The notes under the pieces were generated by a model. The model was not told where the DNA came from, searched no databases, and saw only the letters and a program-made list of their open reading frames with translations. The translations under genes and the position numbers were made by a program. This document shows positions 47,347 to 54,688 of a stretch of 64,000 nt of DNA, piece by piece. Position 1 is the first letter of the stretch; each line of letters opens with the position of its first letter. The DNA comes from Streptosporangium brasiliense (GTDB lineage Bacteria > Actinomycetota > Actinomycetes > Streptosporangiales > Streptosporangiaceae), in the NCBI RefSeq assembly GCF_030811595.1, contig NZ_JAUSRB010000002.1:4154001-4218000 (forward strand), given 5' to 3'.

Positions 47347-48155
47347 CCCCGCTGATCACCCCTGCCGACCTGGCCGACCTGGCCGAGGTGACGGTCCTGG
47401 ACGTGCGCTGGAAGTTCGGCGGGCCGCCCGACGTCGACTCCTACCGCGAGGGGCACGTCCCCGGCGCCGTCTTCTGCGACCTCGACGCCGACCTCGCCGC
47501 CGCACCGGGGCCGGCGGGCCGCCACCCGCTGCCCTCCGCCGAGCGGTTCCAGGAGGCCATGCGCCGCCTGGGCGTGTCCGGCTCCCGGACCGTCGTCGTC
47601 TATGACGGGGCCGACTCCACCGCCGCCGCCCGGGCCTGGTGGGCGCTGCGCCACTTCGGCCACCCCGACGTCCGGGTCCTCGACGGCGGACTGCGCGCGT
47701 GGACCGCCGCGGGCCTGCCCGTCTCCGCGGGGGAGGAGACCGCCCCGCCCGGTGACTTCGTCGCACGCCCGGGCGGGATGCCCGTGCTCGACGCCGAGCA
47801 GGCCCTGGAGCTCGCCTCCGACGGGGTCCTCCTCGACGCCCGCGCCGCCGAACGGTATCGGGGCGAGGTCGAGCCGATCGACCCCGTCGCCGGGCACATC
47901 CCCGGCGCGGTCAGCGCCCCCACCGGCGAGAACGTCGACCCGTCTGGCCGTTTCCACCGGCCCGACTTCCTGCGCGAGCGCTTCAACACCCTCGGCGCCG
48001 TCCCCGGCGTGCGGGTCGGCGCCTACTGCGGCTCCGGCGTGACGGCGGCCCACCAGGTGCTGGCCCTGGAGGTGGCGGGCATCCCCGCCGCCCTTTACGT
48101 CGGGTCCTGGTCCAACTGGGTGGCCGACCCCTCGCGGCCGGTGGCCACCGGCTGA
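47343..48155 (+). CDS. Two-domain rhodanese (sulfurtransferase)
   Basis: 270 aa, ATG overlapping the phosphatase stop. Both rhodanese domains are seen: an inactive N-terminal one (LDVRWKFGG, REGHVPGAVFCDLDAD) and a catalytic C-terminal one with LLDARAAERYRGEVEPIDPVAGHIPGAV and the active Cys in AYCGSGVTA. It transfers sulfur from thiosulfate or 3-mercaptopyruvate to an acceptor. Its last 61 bp overlap the convergent CHAT gene end at 48095. Confidence 0.92.
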   Translation: MTPLITPADLADLAEVTVLDVRWKFGGPPDVDSYREGHVPGAVFCDLDADLAAAPGPAGRHPLPSAERFQEAMRRLGVSGSRTVVVYDGADSTAAARAWWALRHFGHPDVRVLDGGLRAWTAAGLPVSAGEETAPPGDFVARPGGMPVLDAEQALELASDGVLLDARAAERYRGEVEPIDPVAGHIPGAVSAPTGENVDPSGRFHRPDFLRERFNTLGAVPGVRVGAYCGSGVTAAHQVLALEVAGIPAALYVGSWSNWVADPSRPVATG

Positions 48156-49834
48156 TCCCCATACCCGAAGCAGACGAAGCCGGCCACCCCGGTCTTCCCG
48201 CCCGCCGCCGCCAGCGCCCGGGCGGGCGGGTGGCCGGCGGCCAGCAGCTCGTGGAAGACCGTCATCAGCGTCAGGGTCTCCTCGTCGCGTACCGGGACCA
48301 GGCTGGCCACCACGCACTGCGACCCCAGCGACAGGAAGGCGCCCGCCAGTCCCAGCGGCGCCCCGTCGGCCGGAGCGTGCGCCATGCCCGCCTCGCACGC
48401 CGACAGCACCACCAGCCGCGGCGGCGTGCGCAGCCGTAACAGGTCGTAGGCCATCAGGGGGCCGTCGTCGAGGTCGAGGCTGGACAGCAGCGGGCTGCGC
48501 GGGGAGAACATCCCGTGCGCGGCCAGGTGCGCCACCTCCGCCCGGTCCAGCGCCGCCATCACCTCCGCCCGCAGCGCCGTGACCCGCCCGGCCCCCGGGT
48601 GGCAGCCGCCGACCATGTCCGCCTCCGCCTCCGCGCACCGCAGCCCGGGGCCGGCGACCGCCACGATCCCCCCGTCGCGTACGGCCCGCATCCGGTGGCC
48701 GGCCAGCCAGGCGGCGGCGCCGGAGGTCACGGTCACCGGGCGGTCGGCGTTCATCGGCAGGATCGGCCAGGGCAGGGTGTGCAGCGGCCCGGTCGGCACG
48801 ATCACCAGCGGCCGGTCACCCAGCCGGCCGCGCAGCGGGCCGAGGAGCAGCCGCTCCAGCAGCGCCGCCTCCCCGGCCAGCTCCGGCGCCCGCCCGTCGA
48901 GCAGATGCGTCCGGCGCAGGCCGTACCGGATCCTGACGGTGGCCTCGGCGACCGCGGCGAAGGGACCGAGGCGGCGCAGCACGACGCGGTCCGGGGTGAC
49001 CGCGACGGCGACCAGCTCACCGGCGTGACGGACGTATTCCACCAGCGCCGCCTCCCCGAGCGCGGCGCGCAGCTCCGCCACGCCGGGCGCGACGGGCCGC
49101 CCGGCGCCCCCGGCGACCGCCCGCCACCGCTCCGCCCAGGCCAGGACCGTACGGCCCCGCCCGGTCTCCAAGGCCAGCGCCAGCCCGAGCCCGGCCAGCG
49201 GCTCGCCGGCCCTGACGGCATGGGCGCGCACCATCGGGTCTCCGAAGGCCGTCGCCCCGGCGCCCACCTCCGCCAGCCCGGCCCGGACCGCCGCGAAGGC
49301 CCCGCGCCGGTCGCCCGCCAGCGCCCGCCGCAGCGCCGTCGCCTGCCGGGAGACCAGGTCCGGGCCGGCCGAGACGAGCCGGGCGAGCTGCTCGTCGGCG
49401 GCCGGACGGTCATCGAGCCGGAGCGCGACCTCGGCGGCGGTGAGCCTGAGCGCCCTGGAGAGATGCCGGTGGCCCGCGGCGTCGAGGCCGGCGGCGCAGG
49501 AGAGCATCTCGGCCAGCAGCTCCGCGCTGGGCGGGCCGAGCATGAGCCGGGCGCGCAGGAGGATCTCGGTGGCCAGCGGCGCCAGGACCGTCCGGCCCTG
49601 CGCGGCCAGATCGGCCGCGGCCCGCTCCGCGCTCTGACGGGCGCGGTGCGGGTCGCCGGTGCGCAGCTCGGCCCGGGCGAGCAGGAGGCGGGCCTCGGCC
49701 AGGGCGACGTTCGCCCCCGCCGCGGCCAGCTCCGGCACCGCCAGGTCGAGCAGCGCCCGGGCCTCACCCGGCAGATGGGCGGCGATCAGCGCCTCGGCCA
49801 GGTCACAGCGCATCGTGGCCAGCCGCTCCGGGTA
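48095..49834 (-). pseudogene. CHAT caspase-like protease, C-terminal half of a gene split by the integrative element
   Basis: This is the 3' part of a TPR-CHAT gene whose 5' part lies at 58558-59256. From the Tyr codon at 49832-49834 it encodes 579 residues. The first 250 continue TPR-like helices (ALLDLAVPELAAAGANVALAEARLLLARAEL). The last 300 form a CHAT domain with the catalytic His in VAHLAAHGMFS and the catalytic Cys in LSACEAG (about residues 433 and 472 counted from the ATG at 49813). CHAT proteins are caspase/separase-like proteases. Both catalytic residues are intact, so damage is limited to the split. An ATG at 49813 could start a 572-aa fragment if transcribed from inside the element. 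Its 3' end overlaps the sulfurtransferase gene. Confidence 0.85.
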
Positions 49835-49837
49835 GCC
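49833..49837. other. attL core of the integrative element
   Basis: TAGCC, shared with 58559-58563, is the only sequence common to both edges. On its left is chromosomal CHAT-gene DNA; on its right AT-richer element DNA (GATGTGTGATTGTTACACT). The GTGTGATTGTTACAC there is an imperfect palindrome, as expected for a serine-integrase attachment arm. Confidence 0.75.
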
Positions 49838-49889
49838 CGATGTGTGATTGTTACACTTTTTTGGCAGTCGTAGGCAGATCGGTCTAGCT

Positions 49890-49919
49890 GGCTAGGTGCT
49901 GCACATACTCCGCCTAGCC
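49890..49919. repeat. GGCTAGG inverted repeat near attL
   Basis: GGCTAGG (49890-49896) and CCTAGCC (49913-49919) form a perfect 7-bp inverted repeat with a 16-bp spacer. Both arms contain the att core motif or its complement (CTAG/TAGCC). The octamer GGCTAGCC of attR also recurs at 50255-50262. They may be accessory integrase or excisionase sites. Confidence 0.4.
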
Positions 49920-49972
49920 TGATCATCCCGTCTGCCTCGTCCCACCCGAAGGGCAGCGGGCCGGGGACGGAG

Positions 49973-50055
49973 GGTCAAGGCCGTCTTTGCGTGTCCCCTC
50001 GCCGATTGCCGTTCCTCGATCATTGGATGCCAACGATCACAGACGGCCTTGATCC
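49973..50055. repeat. 12-bp inverted repeat in the left end of the element
   Basis: TCAAGGCCGTCT (49975-49986) is repeated in inverse at 50041-50052, separated by 54 bp. No gene lies in 49838-50294 apart from possible regulatory DNA. The position, close to attL and upstream of the XRE gene, would suit a stable RNA, a replication or transfer site, or a termination signal. Confidence 0.4.
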
Positions 50056-50294
50056 GTAGGAGTCGGACTGCTGGGCTCTGCCTGGGGCGTGGCAGGCGGG
50101 ATGATCAGGCAGACCTCAACCACTACCAACCCGCACGCCGCGCTTCTCCTGCATCCCGGAGCGGAGTGCCCCCGCCGGAGGCATGTTAAGTCTTTGAGTG
50201 ATGTTTTCGTGGCCGGTCAGGTGTCAGCGAAGCGGTCACAAACTGGGCATGCTCGGCTAGCCTGAAATTGGCGTCAGAGGCAGGAGGATGCACA

Positions 50295-51518
50295 GTGACC
50301 GATAGCCAGGAAATTGGTGATCGTCTACGCGAGGTGCGCAGACGGCGCGGGATGACGCAGGAAGAACTTGCCAAAGCGTCGAATCTGAGTCTTCAAGTAG
50401 TCAAGAAGATCGAACAGGGTGGAAGCGCGAGGCTGGAAACGCTTCACCAACTGGCGCGGACTCTCGGCGTGGTGACCCTCACTTTCGTGGGGCCAACTTC
50501 ACCGGAACCAATGGAAGACAATCACGACGATGTCGTATTAGCGGACATGCGATCCGTGATCAATCCACCGATGGGCCTCTCGGGACGACCGATCTACGGA
50601 ACAGCCGATAGTGACAATCTAGACCTGTCGCGGCTTAGTGCAGCCGTCAAAGTCGTAGCGGGTGCTTATCACGCGGATCGCTACGATGATCTGGCGAGCT
50701 TCCTACCCGCTCTTGTCCGATCGGCACACCATCATGTAGATGGTTACGCGGACAGCCAGGAACGGCATGAAGCTCTGCGGCTCCGCGCAGATGTGGTAGG
50801 GCTGGCTGGTCGCTATCTGATTCAGATCCGGGCTCACGATCTCGCTCTGATGGCCCTTCACGCATCTCTGATGGATGCGTTGGAGATTGGAGACACTGCC
50901 CTCGCGGCGGCGGCTGTAAGCGGACAGGCTCATGCCATGCTGCGTCAGGGGCGACTCGCTGAGGTTGAGCGGCTATGCAGGGAAACCGCCGAGCAAATCG
51001 AGCCCCAACTGTCCAAGGCCACCCCCAACCAACTAGCCGCCTGGGGCTGGATGCTGCTGAGGGCAAGCGCGGCGGCAGCGAGGAACAACCGACCACAAGA
51101 GGCTCAGGAGTATCACGGCATGGCTGCCGCTGCTGCTGCACCGCTTCAGCGGGAACATCACACCGTGGACTACAAGACCTTTGGTCCTGTCACGGTGGCA
51201 TTGAAAGCGGTAGAAAACGCCCTTGTCGCAGGTGACCCTGTCAGAGCGTTGGAACTATCAGCGCCGCTGAGGCGGGGCGACGACATGACCTCTGAGGAAT
51301 GGGACAGGCATCTGTTAGACGAAGCCAGGGCTCATGTTCAGACTGGGGGCGTAGACAGCGCAACCGAAATTCTCTTGGAACTTCGGGGACGCAGTCCTCG
51401 ATGGCTTCGGTATCAACAGTTAGGGCGGGACACGCTACGCGACGTACTGGTGGCCCGCACAAGGACCCTCAGCGAGGAACAGCGGGCCTTAGCTGATTTC
51501 ATGGGCATCAGAGAATAA
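50295..51518 (+). CDS. XRE-type regulator with TPR-like C-terminus
   Basis: 407 aa from GTG 50295, eight bases after GGAGG. Residues 5-60 are a helix-turn-helix of the Cro/XRE class (IGDRLREVRRRRGMTQEELAKASNLSLQVVKKIEQG). The remainder is helical and TPR-like (ALRLRADVVGLAGRYLIQIRAHDLALMALHASLMDALEIGD, AAAAVSGQAHAMLRQGRLAEVERLCRETAEQIEP). Actinomycete proteins of this layout are common next to small downstream genes and on mobile elements. The codon usage is less GC-biased than the flanking chromosome. A strong double hairpin follows. Likely a regulator of the element, but which gene it controls is not seen. Confidence 0.88.
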   Translation: MTDSQEIGDRLREVRRRRGMTQEELAKASNLSLQVVKKIEQGGSARLETLHQLARTLGVVTLTFVGPTSPEPMEDNHDDVVLADMRSVINPPMGLSGRPIYGTADSDNLDLSRLSAAVKVVAGAYHADRYDDLASFLPALVRSAHHHVDGYADSQERHEALRLRADVVGLAGRYLIQIRAHDLALMALHASLMDALEIGDTALAAAAVSGQAHAMLRQGRLAEVERLCRETAEQIEPQLSKATPNQLAAWGWMLLRASAAAARNNRPQEAQEYHGMAAAAAAPLQREHHTVDYKTFGPVTVALKAVENALVAGDPVRALELSAPLRRGDDMTSEEWDRHLLDEARAHVQTGGVDSATEILLELRGRSPRWLRYQQLGRDTLRDVLVARTRTLSEEQRALADFMGIRE

Positions 51519-51540
51519 GGGCTACGTAACGTAGCCCTTA
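51516..51540 (+). terminator. Hairpin overlapping the XRE gene stop
   Basis: TAAGGGCTACGT-A-ACGTAGCCCTTA is a near-perfect 25-bp palindrome starting at the stop codon TAA (51516-51518). It precedes the stronger terminator at 51544 and may be part of a tandem terminator or a site for a regulator. Confidence 0.6.
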
Positions 51541-51543
51541 TTG

Positions 51544-51584
51544 GCGCAGCACGGTCAAAGGACCGTGCTGCGCTTCTGTTTTTT
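51544..51584 (+). terminator. Strong intrinsic terminator with T-run
   Basis: A perfect 13-bp stem GCGCAGCACGGTC/GACCGTGCTGCGC around AAAG is followed by TTCTGTTTTTT. This is a textbook factor-independent terminator. T-runs of this kind are absent from the chromosomal terminators seen in this window. Confidence 0.9.
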
Positions 51585-51636
51585 AAGTGACCCCTCACCT
51601 ACCGTCATTGCAGACGTGCTGATTGGGGTCACAAAG

Positions 51637-51900
51637 ATGAGGCCAGAGAGACAAAGGGCGGAAAGCCTGCACGGACCATGGCCTAGCTCTATCGAGGAGC
51701 TACAGGCGGAGTATAGCGACAAATGGGACATCTGGCGCGAACGTACCTCAACTGGGCGTCATGGCGACTGGGTCGCTAGACGGATAAATGGACCGCAGGA
51801 GGAAGTGCGCGCGCACAGTTCCGACGCGCTAGAGGGGCTGCTAATTCAGGCCGACAAGCGTTTCATTCAGGTCGAAAGCGAATCTTCTCGGGTTTCGTAA
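51637..51900 (+). CDS. Small hypothetical protein of the element
   Basis: 87 aa from ATG 51637. MRPERQRAESLHGPWPSSIEELQAEYSD-type start, then WDIWRERTSTGRHGDWVARRINGPQEEVRAHSSDALEGLLIQAD. The W-D-I-W-R...GDWVA pattern is common in small actinomycete proteins of unknown function near XRE regulators. The ribosome site is weak. AT-richer than neighbouring chromosomal genes. Confidence 0.65.
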   Translation: MRPERQRAESLHGPWPSSIEELQAEYSDKWDIWRERTSTGRHGDWVARRINGPQEEVRAHSSDALEGLLIQADKRFIQVESESSRVS

Positions 51901-52004
51901 AAACCGACAAACCCCTCAGAGCGTAACAGGGGCACACAAAAGCGGACCCGCCTCAGTGCGTGAACACTGGACGGGTCCTTGACCGCACACTGGAGGTGCG
52001 ATCC

Positions 52005-52403
52005 GTGGATCACTCTAGAGCTATCCCGCGTGCTATAGCTATCCCGCCTGTCGTTGACGAGGTTACGGCAGAGGAACAGGACAAAGCGCTGGCTGTGGTG
52101 CAGCGGCTTCTGAGGGAGCGGGGCATCCGCGCTCGATGCCATCACAAGATCACTCTCGGCCTCATCTCTGACGGTGAGGCTCCCTGGCCCGATCGGGCTT
52201 CCATGCAGTCCTGGTTGAAGCGGTACTCGCCTGAGCTGGTCGTGACCGGTTCGCAGGGCTGGTGCGATGCGACGGTGAGCGTGGGGCCGCGCTCGGGCTG
52301 CTATCTGGTGGCGCTTCGTGACGAGTCCGGTCTTCAGAAGGTGAGAGGCGAGCATCCAGAGAAGGTCGTGGATCTCATCCTCGCCGTGGAGCGCAGGTCA
52401 TGA
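52005..52403 (+). CDS. Hypothetical protein of the element
   Basis: 132 aa from GTG 52005, six bases after GGAGG, which is better than the GTG at 51960. The sequence ends in LRDESGLQKVRGEHPEKVVDLILAVERRS. No domain is recognised. The stop overlaps the next gene (ATGA), forming a three-gene coupled set (132, 107 and 78 aa). Confidence 0.65.
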   Translation: MDHSRAIPRAIAIPPVVDEVTAEEQDKALAVVQRLLRERGIRARCHHKITLGLISDGEAPWPDRASMQSWLKRYSPELVVTGSQGWCDATVSVGPRSGCYLVALRDESGLQKVRGEHPEKVVDLILAVERRS

Positions 52404-52723
52404 GCGCGTCTGTGGGGTACGGCTCGGCTGCGGTGGATGCGGCGGAGAAACTGCGCGATGCCCTGGCACAGCACGAGATCGCCGTTGATGTTCACGACGG
52501 TTACGGGCTGGCGCTGGTGTCGGTCTGGGCGGGCCTGGTGGTGTGGTCCAACGGTGAGCGGTTCTGGTGGAACGCCGGATGGGATGATCAGCGCCGGTGC
52601 TGCGTCTACGCCTCACAACAGGCGTCCGAAGTCGTTCGCGCTGCGCAACGGATCGCCTTCCATTACGCCCGGCTGCGCAGGGCCTCTACCCGGTCGAATC
52701 CGATCACCGAGGGTCCGTCATGA
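52400..52723 (+). CDS. Hypothetical protein of the element
   Basis: 107 aa, ATG overlapping the upstream stop. Starts MSASVGYGSAAVDAAEKLRDALAQHEIAVDVHDGYGLALVSVW and has a Trp-rich middle (VVWSNGERFWWNAGWDD). No family is recognised. Small proteins with this W-pattern occur in other actinomycete mobile elements (recollection, unverified). Overlaps the next gene by ATGA. Confidence 0.65.
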   Translation: MSASVGYGSAAVDAAEKLRDALAQHEIAVDVHDGYGLALVSVWAGLVVWSNGERFWWNAGWDDQRRCCVYASQQASEVVRAAQRIAFHYARLRRASTRSNPITEGPS

Positions 52724-52956
52724 CCTTGGCGGAGTTGAGGAAGCTCTACGAGCGGACGTGGCAGATCTCGGAGAGTATCGGGAGCGGCTGGTATGCCGTG
52801 CGGCGTAATGCCATCTCGGCGCAGGGGCGCGAGCATGGCCTGTCCGATGTCCGCTGTGGGGCGACCCTGGTGGAGCTGGCGCGCAATCTGGAGGCCGAGA
52901 CGCGGCTTGAAAGCCAAGCCTGGCGACATGTCCCGGTGCGGCACGCGCCCTCCTGA
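52720..52956 (+). CDS. Small hypothetical protein of the element
   Basis: 78 aa from ATG 52720, coupled by ATGA to the preceding gene. The sequence MTLAELRKLYERTWQISESIGSGWYAVRRNAISAQG ends in ...RLESQAWRHVPVRHAPS. No domain recognised. It is last of the small-gene set and is followed by a 660-bp non-coding region. Confidence 0.65.
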   Translation: MTLAELRKLYERTWQISESIGSGWYAVRRNAISAQGREHGLSDVRCGATLVELARNLEAETRLESQAWRHVPVRHAPS

Positions 52957-53615
52957 CTCATAAGGGGAATTGCTGCTCCGGTGCTCGTGTGGTTAGGCCA
53001 ACCATGGTCTACGGGGAAAGCGAGCATCGGAGCGTAGACGGCCGGCGCAATGCCGAATGGCACCCCGTAGGGGCCGCGTAGCGGTTGGGCCGGCGGTCTG
53101 CGCGGCCGTCAGAATCCAATAGGCCATGACTTCATCAGGTGGGCTGTTCGGCTGGGACCGCTGGACGCGGGCGGCCGGTGGGCGAGCACGGCGACGGAGT
53201 CGCCGCGCGCAGTCCCGCCGAGTCGGCAAGCGGACGAGGGACCGGGCCGGGCAGCCCTTCCGGCTGAGAAGAAACAGCCTGGATGAGAGATGGATGCCTG
53301 AGGCAGGTAGATGACGGTGGCCATGAGATGAGCCGGTGCCCGTAGCTGAGCCGGTGCTCGTAACTGAGCCGGGGACCGAAAGCAGCCTTGGCGGCAGTGC
53401 GTTGGCGGTCGGCGCGGCGCTTGGTTGCGGCGGGCGGCCTGTGCGGTGGGCGGCGGGGTCTGCCCGTTCGCGCCGCGCGGGCGCGGGCCGGGACCGGCCC
53501 CCAGGCCGCATGCCCGGTCCCGATGTCCGCGCGGCGCGGGCGGGCACGCCGCGCCGTGCGGCGGCGCGGAGCGCTGCCGCCTTGAACCAGTAAAGAAAAT
53601 ATGAGCCAATGCCGG
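52957..53615. other. Non-coding region of the element with candidate origin structures
   Basis: 659 bp without a convincing gene. A 13-bp inverted repeat (GCTCCGGTGCTCG at 52975-52987 and CGAGCATCGGAGC at 53021-53033, one mismatch) encloses a second hairpin (TGGTTAGGCCAACCA). Downstream at 53329-53382 are three 18-bp direct repeats. Such features are typical of initiator binding and nicking sites, fitting the HUH initiator encoded nearby. Open frames on both strands here are Arg/Pro-rich and lack ribosome sites. Confidence 0.5.
53329..53382. repeat. Three 18-bp direct repeats (iteron-like)
   Basis: Copies of TGAGCCGGTGCTCGTAAC start at 53329, 53347 and 53365, with exact 18-bp spacing. The third is the most degenerate. 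They lie upstream of the GntR gene's 3' end and within the candidate origin region. Confidence 0.65.
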
Positions 53616-54569
53616 TCATACCAAGAGCAGGATGCGGCCGGTGGGCTGCGGGTCGGGCTGCTCGTGGTCGGGGTCGAAGTCGTCGGGGTCTATGCCCTCG
53701 GGGAAAACGGTGGGCTTCTCTTGGGCGTAGGCGGTCTCGAATCGTTCGGCGTCGGCCTTGACCTCGGTCATCTCCAGGGGGCGGCCGTCTTTGTCGGCGA
53801 GGATACGGCGGATGATCAGGATGGGGCTGCCGACCGATAGGGACATCAGGTCGCGTTCGTCGGCGTAGGGCATGCGGGCGGTGACGGTGGTCTCCCACGT
53901 GGTGGGGCCGCGTCCTTCGGTGATCGCGTCGTAGAAGGGCAGCGGGGCGAGGGTTTGGGCGAGGGTCTGTTTGGCGGTGGGGTCGGGCATGATCTCGGGG
54001 ACGGTGTAGGAACTGACGCCGATGATTAGGCCGGTAGCGGCGTGGTGCCATCGGCTGTAGCGGCGAAACACCGTATGGCCGGTGCGCAGACCGAGGGTGT
54101 TGGCGATGTCGCGGTTAGCGGTGGCGAACTCGGTTCGGCTGTAGCTCCGCTGGCCTTCGTCGTCATCGGCGTTGGGAATGGCGAGTTGGGTCCATCCCCA
54201 TTCACGGGCGGTGGGGATGAAGTCGGGGTTGGCGATGTCGTGACGGGGCCATGCGCCTAGCAGGATCGCGTAGCGGTCGGGGACGGCGCGGACGAAGGTT
54301 CCGCGTCCGCGTACCACGCTGACGAGTCCTTCGCCGACCAGGGCTTTGACGGCGTCGCGGACGGTGGGGCGCGAAACGCTGTAGCGGGCCGACAGGGCGG
54401 TCTCGCTGGGCAGGGGTGCGCCGGGGGTGTAGCGGGCTTCCAAGATATCGGCGCGCAGGGATGCGGCGATGACTTCCCAGAGGGGGCGCTGGGAGTCGGC
54501 GAGGCGGTCGCGCTCGTCGGGGGTGAGGTCGAGGTCGTTGAGGTCGGGTTCGTAGTCGTTGCTGTTCAT
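53616..54569 (-). CDS. GntR family regulator with UTRA domain (KorSA-like)
   Basis: 317 aa, ATG 54569 preceded by GGAG-containing sequence. The winged helix-turn-helix (residues about 30-95: LPSETALSARYSVSRPTVRDAVKALVGEGLVSVVRGRGTFV) is followed by a UTRA-type effector domain with WHHAATGLIIGVSSYTVPEIMP and ILIIRRILADKDGRPLEMTEVKADAERFE. Elements like pSAM2 encode such GntR regulators (KorSA) that repress integration/replication genes. It is divergent from the replication initiator, with a perfect palindrome between them. Effector unknown. Confidence 0.88.
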   Translation of the reverse strand: MNSNDYEPDLNDLDLTPDERDRLADSQRPLWEVIAASLRADILEARYTPGAPLPSETALSARYSVSRPTVRDAVKALVGEGLVSVVRGRGTFVRAVPDRYAILLGAWPRHDIANPDFIPTAREWGWTQLAIPNADDDEGQRSYSRTEFATANRDIANTLGLRTGHTVFRRYSRWHHAATGLIIGVSSYTVPEIMPDPTAKQTLAQTLAPLPFYDAITEGRGPTTWETTVTARMPYADERDLMSLSVGSPILIIRRILADKDGRPLEMTEVKADAERFETAYAQEKPTVFPEGIDPDDFDPDHEQPDPQPTGRILLLV

Positions 54570-54638
54570 GGGAACTCCTCCGTATCTCTCGTACGTTTCT
54601 CTTGTACTACATGTTGACAGGGCGTCGCAACGTAGCTC

Positions 54639-54655
54639 AACTTGTAGGACAAGTT
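54639..54655. promoter_or_regulatory. Palindromic operator between gntR and rep
   Basis: AACTTGT AGG ACAAGTT is a perfect 7-bp inverted repeat in the 119-bp divergent region. A TTGACA -35 box for the rep gene lies at 54614-54619, 20 bp to its left, so the palindrome would overlap the -10/start region. A related imperfect site (CTTGTACTACATG) lies at about 54601. This is the layout expected for repression of rep by the adjacent GntR protein. Confidence 0.65.
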
Positions 54656-54688
54656 AACCGCATGAGTATGCATGAGGAGATGGTGATC

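Noticed and set aside
50295..51518. XRE gene as the element's excisionase
   Set aside because: It is a 407-residue regulator with TPR-like C-terminus, far larger than Xis proteins and not next to int.
52005..52956. The three small coupled genes as a toxin-antitoxin or defence module
   Set aside because: No toxin, nuclease or antitoxin motif can be seen; kept as hypothetical.
53126..53314. 62-residue plus-strand open frame in the element
   Set aside because: Arg-rich, in a repeat-bearing region, no ribosome site; treated as non-coding.
52993..54051. 352-residue minus-strand open frame in the element
   Set aside because: Overlaps the 3' end of gntR in another frame and the candidate origin; Arg/Pro-rich without ribosome site.
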